A stretch of 23,730 bases of DNA from Deltaproteobacteria bacterium (GTDB taxonomy: Bacteria > Desulfobacterota > Desulfobacteria > Desulfobacterales > JAFDDL01). Location: positions 1 through 23,730 of the forward strand of contig JAFDDL010000003.1 in NCBI GenBank assembly GCA_019310865.1. The letters are read 5' to 3'. The position numbers and the translations under genes were made by a program. The notes under the pieces were generated by a model. That model was not told where the DNA came from. It did not search any database and saw only the letters and a list, made by a program, of their open reading frames with translations. Positions 7,659 through 15,720 of the stretch are shown here, one piece after another. Position 1 is the first letter of the stretch. Every line of letters begins with the position of its first letter.

Positions 7659-9065
7659 TCACTTAGACGGGATCAGCACAGAGGGATTCATGATGTTCTC
7701 CGGATCCAAGGTCGCCTTTAAGCTGCGAAGAATTTCCACGCCTGTTTCGCCGATTTCGGCAGACATATAAGGTTTGCGGATCCGGCCAATTCCATGGTGA
7801 TGGGATATGGTTCCGCCGTCTTTCATGGTTGACTCCATGATCCTTCGCCACGAATCAAGATAAACGCTTGACATGTTTTCAGGATCATCGGGTTGGGCCG
7901 CAAAGGTAAAATACAGATTTAATCCTGTTCGATAACTGTGGGAGCTGTGAGCTGAGGCAACCCGCATATTATCTATCTGCTGAAGGGAGGCGACCGTGTT
8001 TGTGTAAATTGTACCGATTTTGTCCCAGGATGCGGCAATTTCAACGGTGTCGACAATAATGCCTTGCTCCAGATACTCTTCGAAGGTCGGTACTGTGTTG
8101 CGATGTTCAAGCCAACCGATAACCGCCGAAACCGGTGCTTTTTCGCACCCGACATCCTTTGCAATATCGTCAATCTCCTCAATCTCCACCTTCACTTTCC
8201 GTTCTGTGCCCTCGTGTACCATAATGATCAATACGTCATTGCCATGCACATAATCGGGGAACAGACGCTCAACTTCCGGTGGATCATACTGACGCATCAC
8301 CGGCGGCGTCCAACCGGATTGGACAATGAAGCGTTGAAATTCAATCCCTTTGTCCATATTCGGGGCATAGAAAGCAGAATAGTCCTGTTTTTCCGGTCTC
8401 CAGTGAAGTGCTAGGGTCACTTCTGTAATAATCCCCAATGTCCCCTCACTGCCAATAAACAACTCCCGTAACTCCGGTCCGGTGGAGGATCGCGGTACCA
8501 CCGGCGTATCAAAAATCTCGCCATTTGGCAGCACCACCTTAAGACCTTTGACAATGTTCTCGATATTTCCGTATGCAGTGGAAAACTGACCGGATGATTT
8601 CGTGGCGACCCATCCGCCCACCGAACTAACATCCATGGACTGCGGGTAATGTCCAATGATCATGCCTTCCTTCACTACAGCAGCTTCGGCATCCGAACCT
8701 CTGACCCCGGCTTCAAATGTTGCAAGCAGATTACGTGTGTCAATTTTTTTAATTTTTTTCATTCCGCTCAAATCGAGAAGCACCGCGTCGGGTGAGGCGA
8801 CAATGCCGCAGCAGACACCAGAGCCCAGGCCGAATGGAATGATGGTTATCTTGTTTTCGCGGCATATATTAACCGTCGTTACGACATCCTGCGTGGATGA
8901 TGGCGCCACAATGCATCCGGGCCTGGGTGCACCGCGACCCTGCATGTCGTCCAGCTTGTTCAATACGGAGTAGTCATGTCGTTTCTCATCGAGTCGACCC
9001 TCATCTGTATATACTTTGTTCTTACCGAGTGCATTTTCCAATTTTTCTAATTGCGCTGGCTTCAT
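7659..9065 (-). CDS. FAD-binding oxidoreductase, alkyldihydroxyacetonephosphate synthase-like (FAD_binding_4 / FAD-oxidase C)
   Basis: A 468-residue flavoprotein of the vanillyl-alcohol-oxidase/GlcD superfamily. The FAD-binding half has PFGLGSG at 77-83, PQSMDVSSVGGWVATKSSG at 141-159 and GSEGTLGIIT at 205-214. The C-terminal half ends with the usual DPENIMNPSVL. Near 417-427 it reads GGTISHHHGIG with a triple histidine (422-424). GlcD and D-2-hydroxyglutarate dehydrogenases usually have GG-(S/I)-EHGIG here, whereas the HHH form is typical of alkyl-DHAP synthase, where it is needed for ether chemistry. The start at 9065 has a strong AGGAGG site. It is the first gene after the divergent sigma-54 promoter. 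It may act on an ether, a 2-hydroxy acid or an amino alcohol; whether it makes, breaks or simply oxidises its substrate is unknown. Confidence 0.87.
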   Translation of the reverse strand: MKPAQLEKLENALGKNKVYTDEGRLDEKRHDYSVLNKLDDMQGRGAPRPGCIVAPSSTQDVVTTVNICRENKITIIPFGLGSGVCCGIVASPDAVLLDLSGMKKIKKIDTRNLLATFEAGVRGSDAEAAVVKEGMIIGHYPQSMDVSSVGGWVATKSSGQFSTAYGNIENIVKGLKVVLPNGEIFDTPVVPRSSTGPELRELFIGSEGTLGIITEVTLALHWRPEKQDYSAFYAPNMDKGIEFQRFIVQSGWTPPVMRQYDPPEVERLFPDYVHGNDVLIIMVHEGTERKVKVEIEEIDDIAKDVGCEKAPVSAVIGWLEHRNTVPTFEEYLEQGIIVDTVEIAASWDKIGTIYTNTVASLQQIDNMRVASAHSSHSYRTGLNLYFTFAAQPDDPENMSSVYLDSWRRIMESTMKDGGTISHHHGIGRIRKPYMSAEIGETGVEILRSLKATLDPENIMNPSVLIPSK

Positions 9066-9129
9066 TTATGGCCCTCCTGGTCACAGCGTATGGGGGTATT
9101 GTTTGTTTGCCTTCGTCTTATTGTGTAAA

Positions 9130-9145
9130 TGCACATAGCATGCCT
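9130..9145 (-). promoter_or_regulatory. Sigma-54 promoter of the FAD oxidoreductase-PLP enzyme operon
   Basis: Read on the minus strand, AGGCATGCTATGTGCA keeps GG and GC ten bases apart and shares the GGCATG-N4-NTGCA form of the other two promoters. It departs from consensus at the first T, the C of CAC and one T of TTGCA, so it is the weakest match of the three. Transcription would start near 9117, leaving a leader of about 50 bases before the ATG at 9065. The activator gene is divergent, about 150 bases away. Confidence 0.6.
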
Positions 9146-9204
9146 AACGGCTTTATGGACGTTAACTTTCTGTTATTATATACATTTTCGTTTGTTTCCC
9201 TGCC

Positions 9205-9233
9205 TTGACATGTTGTGTCGTTTCATATATGAT
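9205..9233 (+). promoter_or_regulatory. Sigma-70 promoter of activator gene 1
   Basis: TTGACA (9205-9210) and TATGAT (9228-9233) are separated by exactly 17 bases, a near-perfect housekeeping promoter. It lies about 60 bases upstream of the activator start at 9294, and transcription would begin near 9240. The candidate activator element at 9218-9227 falls between the -35 and -10, so the activator could repress its own gene when bound. Confidence 0.7.
9218..9227 (-). promoter_or_regulatory. Candidate activator-binding element (TATGAAACGA)
   Basis: On the minus strand this reads TATGAAACGA, identical over ten bases to 1038-1047 in front of the methyltransferase operon. It is about 75 bases upstream of the sigma-54 promoter at 9130-9145. 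A related copy with one change (ATGAAATG, minus strand) occurs near 9262-9270. Assignment to the Fis-type activators is inference from recurrence and position. Confidence 0.42.
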
Positions 9234-9293
9234 TCAGATCAATTCGTATCGATCTCATTTGCATTTCATTATAATCTGAAAGAGGCCCACCCC

Positions 9294-11087
9294 ATGACGC
9301 CCAAAAAGCAACTGGATTACGAAACCTGCAAGAACCTATTCGGCCTTATTTCAGAGACCCTCGGTGTTGGCTTCATGTTAATCGATTATGAATATGGTAT
9401 TATCGATATCAACAATAAATTGTTGAACATGGTGGGCAAGACAGATGATCAAAAACAAGAATACGTTGGTCATAGCATAAAAGATTTTTTTGTGGATAAT
9501 GAAAAATTTTTTCAATGGGATAACTTCCGAAAAAACCAGCCACATGCGTATCAGTATGAGGAAAATCTGCGTATTTTAGGTGGAAAAGATATGCCGGTGC
9601 TGGTCAATGTAAAATATCTCCCCGATATTCCCATGAAAGGAAAACCCGACGGTATCAGTACGGTGCTGATAACCGATATACGGAATCAAAAAAAAATACA
9701 CGACACATTGGAAATCGCCAACAGGGAACTATCCGAGAGTAAAGCAGCCATTGATTATAAAAATAAAATGCTCGAAGCGATTTTATTCGGAATCGGCGAT
9801 TGCGTGGCCATATTTGATATGGACGGCCAGTTCCTGCTGAGCAATCCCAAGAGCATGAAGATTCGTGGTAATCGAAATACACCCCTGCTGGCTTTAGAGC
9901 CCGGAACGAAAAAAGAATTGACCTTTCATATCAGCGGCAAAGCACATTATTACACTGGCCGAATGGAGGGCATTTACGACGCCAAGGGAAAACAGTTCGC
10001 CTATGCCGAAATACTCAAAGACATCTCCCACGAGATAGAGCTTGAAAATCGGAACCAGGAGCTTTTAAAAATCAAGCGAGAGCTAAAATACGATGCCCTG
10101 AAAACCAAAATCATCGGTGTGAGCAAATCCATGCGCGGTGTGTTCGAGGTGATCCTTCGTTGTGCGGGTGTGGCCTCACCGGTGTTGATTCTAGGCGAGA
10201 CCGGGGTGGGAAAGGAAGTGGTGGCGCGCGCTATTCACGAAAACAGTGATCGAAAAGACAAGGCTTTTGTGGCCATTAATTGCTCTGCACTGCCCGACAC
10301 GCTGCTGGAATCCGAATTGTTCGGCCACGTGAAAGGCGCTTTTACGGGCGCCATATCTGATCGCCCCGGCCTTTTTCGTGAAGCGCACGGTGGCACGCTA
10401 TTTTTGGATGAGGTCGGCGATCTCAAGCTTTCGCTTCAGGCCAAGCTCTTGCGCGCATTGCAGGAAGGGGAAGTTCGCCCTGTCGGCGGCAATCGATCTT
10501 TCCCGGCCGATGTCCGGATTCTATCGGCCACCAACTGCGATCTGAAAACCCTGGCAAACCAAAAGCTTTTTCGCCAGGATCTGTATTACCGCCTGGCGGT
10601 GATCCCGATATTTATCCCGCCGCTTCGCGATCGGAAAGAAGACATCTTGCCGCTGGCTGATCATTTTATTAAAAAACAAAGTAAAATAAACAATATGGAA
10701 ATTAAACGCTTGGACCGAACCACCCAGAATTTTCTGCTCAACAATGCGTGGCCCGGAAATATTCGTGAGCTGGAAAATGCCGTTGCGTACGCGCTGGCAA
10801 TGACTACCGATTCGCATCTAACCCCTGACGACTTTCCCATGCAAAATTCGGCTTACCCGGCGCCGGCGGTTATTCAGGAGGCGGCAGGCCCGGACCGGAG
10901 CCTTGCGGTTACCCCCACCAATTTTTCATTGAAAAGCCTGGAAAAGGAAAAGATGGATAAGTATAAAACCAAAGTTTTTGAGGCATTGCGCCGCCATGAT
11001 GGCAACCGCGCCCTGGCCGCTGAAGAATTGGGAATTTCAAAAACAACACTGTGGCGAAAAATTAAAAAATGCGGGCTTGACCAATAA
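9294..11087 (+). CDS. PAS-domain sigma-54-dependent transcriptional activator 1
   Basis: A 597-residue bacterial enhancer-binding protein. The ATG at 9294 is chosen because it follows GAAAGAGG and aligns with the N-terminus of the paralogue at 17542; the frame is open further upstream but that would overlap the promoter. Domains in order: PAS 1 (about 15-132), a short coiled linker (about 133-158), PAS 2 (about 159-245), the AAA+ domain with Walker A GETGVGKE (301-308), the sigma-54 contact loop GAFTGA (348-353) and Walker B TLFLDE (368-373), then a C-terminal Fis-type helix-turn-helix with LAAEELGISKTTLWRKIKK. There is no response-regulator receiver domain, so it probably senses a ligand or redox signal directly through PAS. 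It is divergent from the FAD oxidoreductase operon. From PAS 2 onward it is nearly identical to activator 2, with a 98-base identical block at 9768-9865. Confidence 0.95.
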   Translation: MTPKKQLDYETCKNLFGLISETLGVGFMLIDYEYGIIDINNKLLNMVGKTDDQKQEYVGHSIKDFFVDNEKFFQWDNFRKNQPHAYQYEENLRILGGKDMPVLVNVKYLPDIPMKGKPDGISTVLITDIRNQKKIHDTLEIANRELSESKAAIDYKNKMLEAILFGIGDCVAIFDMDGQFLLSNPKSMKIRGNRNTPLLALEPGTKKELTFHISGKAHYYTGRMEGIYDAKGKQFAYAEILKDISHEIELENRNQELLKIKRELKYDALKTKIIGVSKSMRGVFEVILRCAGVASPVLILGETGVGKEVVARAIHENSDRKDKAFVAINCSALPDTLLESELFGHVKGAFTGAISDRPGLFREAHGGTLFLDEVGDLKLSLQAKLLRALQEGEVRPVGGNRSFPADVRILSATNCDLKTLANQKLFRQDLYYRLAVIPIFIPPLRDRKEDILPLADHFIKKQSKINNMEIKRLDRTTQNFLLNNAWPGNIRELENAVAYALAMTTDSHLTPDDFPMQNSAYPAPAVIQEAAGPDRSLAVTPTNFSLKSLEKEKMDKYKTKVFEALRRHDGNRALAAEELGISKTTLWRKIKKCGLDQ

Positions 11088-11088
11088 T

Positions 11089-12258
11089 TTAAATCGTATG
11101 TGTTTTCTGTTTATACAAAGTCCACGCATAAATCAGCAAAAATACCCCGAGACAAACAAACCCCATTAGATAGATTCCGTCGTATCCATAATGGGTTACA
11201 ATTATACCTGCCAAACCGGACCCTATAGACGCGCCGAGGCCCTGGGCGGTGGCAATTAAAGATACAAATCGACCCGACGTATCCGCAGCGTTGATAACGG
11301 CCATGGTGTATGGGTATAAAAGCGCCCACCCGGCCTGAAATAGTATGGAGAAAACCAAAAAACTGTTAAAGGTTAAAGTCATCCTTAAATAAAAGATGCC
11401 AAGCAGCATCACGGCAACACCAATGATGATGGGAATCGCACTGCCGATGCGGTCTCCCAGCCAGGCTGCCAGAAAAGCTGCGATGATGACGGCAGCATAA
11501 CCAATCGATAAAATCGTTCCGATGGCCTGGGGAGACAATCCGCCGGCATTTCCGATGCGCTCTAAAAATGCCCAGATACCACTCATACCGATCCAGAAGG
11601 CTAACAAGCCCAATAGTGGTAAAAGAACCTGGGAAAATTTCCCGGAAGGCGTATTTTCAGCCAGTGTGTCCTGCCTTGTCCCACCCACGGGTAACCATTT
11701 ATTAATGGCCCCTGCCATAACTGAAATAACAATGATCGGTACGATAAGGCCATAGAGCCGCCATTGTTGGGTCAAGTAAGGCAGGGCAAACATGCCAACA
11801 CCGCCCAATATAAACGTCACCAATGAGCCCAGTGCATATGAGCGCTCCGGATTTTTTGTTTCGCCCAGGCCGCAAAGCGAAATTGAATAGATGACCGCCC
11901 TGGCAATTCCGATAAAGAACATAAGCGAGGAGATCAACAGAAAGTCTTTAGAAAACAGGAAGACACCATATAACGCGGCCACGCTGGCAGCCGATAATAG
12001 GGTCGCTTTACGCCAACTGATTCGGTAAGACCAAAACACAGCTGTAAACGAACTGAGCGTATACCCGGCCATGTAAGCCGCTCCGATCGCACCGACTTGA
12101 AACTCATTGAAAGCAAGATATGTGGCCATACCGCCCAAAAGCAGCGGCATGATGCAATATTCAAGCCCGCCCACTGCCATTATCAAGCAGGTAGCCGAAA
12201 GAGCACGCCGGTTGTCGGCATCAATCGAAACGTTTGCGTTTGCGGGGACAAAAGACAC
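11089..12258 (-). CDS. Major facilitator superfamily (MFS) transporter
   Basis: A 389-residue integral membrane protein with about twelve hydrophobic segments in two halves, separated by a polar loop near residues 195-210 (GGTRQDTLAENTPSGK). Length and pattern fit an MFS permease. A charged loop with WLGDRIGSAIP in the second half corresponds to the family's conserved loop between helices 8 and 9. The start is GTG at 12258 after an AGAGGTG site. It is the last gene of the minus-strand operon, 22 bases after the MoaD-like gene, which suggests uptake of the operon's substrate or export of a product. Its stop lies one base from the stop of activator 1, which converges from the other strand, so no terminator fits between them. 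The transported compound is unknown. Confidence 0.88.
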   Translation of the reverse strand: MSFVPANANVSIDADNRRALSATCLIMAVGGLEYCIMPLLLGGMATYLAFNEFQVGAIGAAYMAGYTLSSFTAVFWSYRISWRKATLLSAASVAALYGVFLFSKDFLLISSLMFFIGIARAVIYSISLCGLGETKNPERSYALGSLVTFILGGVGMFALPYLTQQWRLYGLIVPIIVISVMAGAINKWLPVGGTRQDTLAENTPSGKFSQVLLPLLGLLAFWIGMSGIWAFLERIGNAGGLSPQAIGTILSIGYAAVIIAAFLAAWLGDRIGSAIPIIIGVAVMLLGIFYLRMTLTFNSFLVFSILFQAGWALLYPYTMAVINAADTSGRFVSLIATAQGLGASIGSGLAGIIVTHYGYDGIYLMGFVCLGVFLLIYAWTLYKQKTHTI

Positions 12259-12280
12259 AGTTACACCTCTCTAAAATTAA

Positions 12281-12559
12281 TTAACCACCGGCCACCATTG
12301 TATAAAAAGTAACCTCCCCGCCTCGACCGAGTGGCGCATTTTTGGAAGCCAATTTTTTCCCGTCCATGAAGGCTACGATTTGCGGGCAAAATGTGCCATT
12401 GTCATCATCCCATAGTGGGTCGGGCATGTTGCTTCGAAAGCGACGGGCTATTTCCTGCATGAGATCGGCCATGTCGGCCGAGTTCGGCAGGTCAAAATCG
12501 GCCGTCTGAACACCGGTCCAGTCACTTAGTATTCCATGGAATTTGGCAGAAATTTTCAT
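12281..12559 (-). CDS. MoaD/ThiS-family sulfur carrier protein linked to aldehyde oxidoreductase
   Basis: A small ubiquitin-fold protein of 92 residues starting at the ATG at 12559. That codon lies one base after the stop of the aldehyde oxidoreductase gene, so translation is probably coupled; an upstream in-frame start at 12586 would overlap that gene and is less likely. The C-terminus, FYTMVAGG, ends in the Gly-Gly that is adenylated and thiocarboxylated in MoaD and ThiS. Dedicated MoaD-like genes next to AOR genes are a known arrangement and are thought to supply sulfur for the tungsten or molybdenum pyranopterin cofactor. The other cofactor-synthesis genes are not in this window. Confidence 0.85.
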   Translation of the reverse strand: MKISAKFHGILSDWTGVQTADFDLPNSADMADLMQEIARRFRSNMPDPLWDDDNGTFCPQIVAFMDGKKLASKNAPLGRGGEVTFYTMVAGG

Positions 12560-12560
12560 T

Positions 12561-14390
12561 TTAGGCATACATTTTGTCAGCAACATGCTTCAGGTCAAGC
12601 GCCGCGAGTGTTTCCTTGGTCGGCTTGCCGGTTTCCTCATCCCAACCGCGGTGGGCATAGTATTCCTTGAGCATCAGATCCATATCCGGTTTAATGCCGG
12701 CGGTGAAACCGTCCTTTAACGGTTCGGCACAAATCGCCGGGAGCGCATCATGGGTTCGATTCACCCCTTGCAGGTTGCTAATGGCCCGTTTGATGGCCAT
12801 GGATCGATCCCCTGCTGCCAGAAGCGCAGCCGGATCATAATCCCAGCCGGTGATTGCATTAAGCAGCTCGCATATATGGGACGGGGTCACCGGTGCAAAT
12901 TTGCACATAGTCAGCGCATCAAAGAGATCCTTGAGGCTCTGGAATTTTGCCGCTTGAACTGCTTTTCCTACTGATGAGAGCCGATCACCCGGGTAAATTT
13001 CATATTCCGGTACCATGCCACCCAGCTCAATGACGTAATAATCCCCCTTGAGATGGCAGGCGCCCCGGGGGCCGGTCGCATAGGAAATGGCTTCGCCGTG
13101 AAATGCCCGACCGTCGTGCATCGGCATCTCCAGGCCCTTTATTTGGGCGGCTTCGCCCTCATCCCGGTCAAATTCGCGGGCCATGGCCAGGGTTCCCCGG
13201 GAAAGGATTTTTCCGATTCCCTCACCATTGATGATCATATTGACCAATTTGACAATGGCTTTTCCATCTCCCCACTTTAATTCCATGCCGGCTTTTTCTT
13301 TGGTCAACACGCCAAGATCAAAAAGGTAGAAGGCATATGCAATACTGACGCCGGCAGAGATGGTATCGATGCCATGAACATTGCACAGGTGGTTGGCTTC
13401 AACAATGGAATCTTTGTCCGTATTCATGCACAAGGGGCCAAAGGCCGCCGCTGTTTCGTATTCGGGGCCATCCACGTCCAGGCCCGGCCGGAAATTTTTT
13501 AGATCCCGGCCACACCCGATTGGACAACCCAGGCAAGCATAGTTTTTAATTAGATATTTTTGCCTGAATTCCTGGCCGCTGACCCGTTCAGCCGGAAAGG
13601 TATTTTGGGTAAAATATTTGGCCACCGTGTCCCCCAAAACCATACCCATATCCATGTACATCAAGGTGCCGTATTCCCGAAGGGCCAGGGCATTTAGGCT
13701 CGTCATGATTTCTTTTGTTAATTGTTTGGCCGTGGCATTTAATTTTTCCGAATCGGAAAGCGTCGGTTTTAGGTTGCCGGAAACCGCCACTGCTTTCAGG
13801 TTCTTAGAACCCATAACAGCGCCCATACCGCAGCGCCCGGCCGCTCGCCCCTTGTCGTTCATGATGCAGGCATAGCGAATCTGATTTTCGCCGCCGCTGC
13901 CGATACAGGCAACACTGATGTTATCTTCCGGCAAATCATTTTTAATCAGGGCCTGGGTCTCGTAACTGTCCTTGCCCCACAGATGGGAAGCGTCCCTGAT
14001 TTCTGCTTCGCCTTTATTGATGGACAGATAAACAGGATTTTTACTTTTGCCGGTGATGAGAATCCCGTCATAGCCGGCACCCTTTAAGCGAAACGGAAAG
14101 CTTCCACCGCTGGTTGCCTCGCCCCAGAATCCGGTCAGGGGTGAAATGCCGCAAACGGCATAGCGACTGACCATGGGCGCCCGGGTTCCCGTGAGAGGGC
14201 CGGTGGAAAAAACCAGAGGATTTTCAGGACTTAGGCCATCGATTTTTTCGGTCAACCGATCGTAGACAAGTGCTGCACCCAATGTTGCACCACCGATATA
14301 TTTTTTTGCATCTGCTTGGGAAATGGGCAAGTCTTGTGTTGTGTGGTCATTTAAATTTACTTCCAAAAACCGACCGTGGTATCCGTGCAT
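12561..14390 (-). CDS. aor: Aldehyde:ferredoxin oxidoreductase (tungsten/molybdenum AOR family)
   Basis: A full-length (609-residue) AOR-family protein that oxidises aldehydes to acids with ferredoxin as electron acceptor, using a bis-pyranopterin W or Mo cofactor and one 4Fe-4S cluster. The N-terminal domain has the characteristic GPLTGTRAPM near 64-73 and NDKGRAAGRCGMGAVMGSKN at 178-197. The cluster ligands are Cys286, Cys289 and Cys293 (CLGCPIGC) with the distant Cys496 in DALTMCKF. DGPEYET near 307-313 is also family-typical. The ATG at 14390 follows GGAGG. It starts 14 bases after the alcohol dehydrogenase stop and ends one base before the MoaD-like gene. Next to an alcohol dehydrogenase it makes an alcohol to aldehyde to acid route plausible and would deliver low-potential electrons. 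The aldehyde substrate is not predictable. Confidence 0.95.
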   Translation of the reverse strand: MHGYHGRFLEVNLNDHTTQDLPISQADAKKYIGGATLGAALVYDRLTEKIDGLSPENPLVFSTGPLTGTRAPMVSRYAVCGISPLTGFWGEATSGGSFPFRLKGAGYDGILITGKSKNPVYLSINKGEAEIRDASHLWGKDSYETQALIKNDLPEDNISVACIGSGGENQIRYACIMNDKGRAAGRCGMGAVMGSKNLKAVAVSGNLKPTLSDSEKLNATAKQLTKEIMTSLNALALREYGTLMYMDMGMVLGDTVAKYFTQNTFPAERVSGQEFRQKYLIKNYACLGCPIGCGRDLKNFRPGLDVDGPEYETAAAFGPLCMNTDKDSIVEANHLCNVHGIDTISAGVSIAYAFYLFDLGVLTKEKAGMELKWGDGKAIVKLVNMIINGEGIGKILSRGTLAMAREFDRDEGEAAQIKGLEMPMHDGRAFHGEAISYATGPRGACHLKGDYYVIELGGMVPEYEIYPGDRLSSVGKAVQAAKFQSLKDLFDALTMCKFAPVTPSHICELLNAITGWDYDPAALLAAGDRSMAIKRAISNLQGVNRTHDALPAICAEPLKDGFTAGIKPDMDLMLKEYYAHRGWDEETGKPTKETLAALDLKHVADKMYA

Positions 14391-14404
14391 GGTTTTTCCC
14401 TCCG

Positions 14405-15679
14405 TTAGAAATCAATATCTTTGCCTTCATAGGCATACCGGTAAATTCGCTCGCATTGGTCTTTTGTTACCGGTCTTGGTGCCATATAATTAGTCGGATC
14501 CCCAAAAGCATTTTCGACGAGTGCACCCATTTTACCCTCAAATTCGTCCATGGAGATGCCGTGGTCCTTCAGGGCCAGGGGCACATCGAGCTCGGTTAAC
14601 AAGTCTCGCACACGACGCACCAGATTGTCCAGTTTGTCCCGAGTGGTTGCCCCACCGATCTCCAGTGCCTTGCAAATAAGCAGATGCTTATCGGTAACCG
14701 TGCTGCAAAATTGCAGGGACTGGGGGACAAAGATTCCCACTGACAGTCCGTGGTGTATGTTAAACGCAGCACCCAGTGAGTGGCCCAGCACATGTGTGAC
14801 GTGGCAGGCGCTCATACCAAATGCAGCGCCCGAGAGACAGGCGGCAATCATCATTTTCATGCGCGCTTCTCTGTCATCGCCATTGCGATATGCCTTGGGA
14901 AGCCATTCAAAAACCATCTCAATGGCTCGCAGAGCATAAGGATCCGTAAAATCGTTGGCGGCGGGCGCGGTGACGGCATCCACGGCGTGGGACAAGACAT
15001 CCAATCCGGTACCAACGGTAAGCCCTGGCGGCATTGAGGTGGTAAACTCAGGATTTAAGATGGCAAAATCAGGAACCAACTCGTCATGGGCAAGCGGGGC
15101 CTTACGATTATTTTCCGTGTCGTGAACCACCGCCGCATAGGTGCACTCAGATCCGGTACCGGCAGTGGTCGGCACCGCAGCAAGGACCGCCTTCTTTCTT
15201 AGATTCAGCTTGTCCAGCGGTGAGACGATTTCAATTGTGTCCGCAAGATCCGGTCGCTCATACATCAACCAGGCCACCTTTGCCGTGTCCATGGGCGAAC
15301 CGCCGCCAACGGCCATTATCAAGTCCGGTTCAAAATCCGTCATTACCTTGGCACATGCCCGGACAGAGTCCAGGGGCGCTTCGGGCAAGGCCCCGGACCA
15401 CACCTCGGTGGTAAAACCACCGTTTTGCAGGAACTGAACCACTGTCTTGGCAAATCGCTCCCCGTATTCATCCGTTACCAAAAAGGCCCGTTTTTTGGGG
15501 CATCGAACCACCAATGAATCCATGACCTCTGGCCCGAGCCACGGCCCTTCTGGAAAGACTTTGAATCCGAAAAATATCTTGGGTGTGTTAAAAATCGTGG
15601 TGAGCCCCCGAATACTTTTAGAGCCATAAGCCATTGATAAAATTGCTTTTAATGTCGGATTTTCGAACCAATATTCCAT
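14405..15679 (-). CDS. Iron-containing (group III) alcohol dehydrogenase
   Basis: A 424-residue Fe-ADH from the ATG at 15679, preferred over the upstream ATG at 15691 because GAGGGG lies just before it. The NAD-binding motif is GGGSPMD at 125-131. The four metal ligands are present with canonical spacing: Asp227, His231, His296 and His310, in GLDVLSHAVDA and then HVLGHSLGAAFNIHHG. Family members interconvert alcohols and aldehydes or ketones with NAD(P). The N-terminal 30 residues, before the usual KIFFGF start of the fold, are slightly longer than in FucO-like enzymes. It is the second gene of the operon, 41 bases after the FGGY kinase and 14 before the aldehyde oxidoreductase, so its product aldehyde may feed that enzyme. 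Confidence 0.93.
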   Translation of the reverse strand: MEYWFENPTLKAILSMAYGSKSIRGLTTIFNTPKIFFGFKVFPEGPWLGPEVMDSLVVRCPKKRAFLVTDEYGERFAKTVVQFLQNGGFTTEVWSGALPEAPLDSVRACAKVMTDFEPDLIMAVGGGSPMDTAKVAWLMYERPDLADTIEIVSPLDKLNLRKKAVLAAVPTTAGTGSECTYAAVVHDTENNRKAPLAHDELVPDFAILNPEFTTSMPPGLTVGTGLDVLSHAVDAVTAPAANDFTDPYALRAIEMVFEWLPKAYRNGDDREARMKMMIAACLSGAAFGMSACHVTHVLGHSLGAAFNIHHGLSVGIFVPQSLQFCSTVTDKHLLICKALEIGGATTRDKLDNLVRRVRDLLTELDVPLALKDHGISMDEFEGKMGALVENAFGDPTNYMAPRPVTKDQCERIYRYAYEGKDIDF

Positions 15680-15720
15680 GTTTCCCCTCATTTTGTTTAC
15701 AAGGTTCTTGGTGTAAATTA

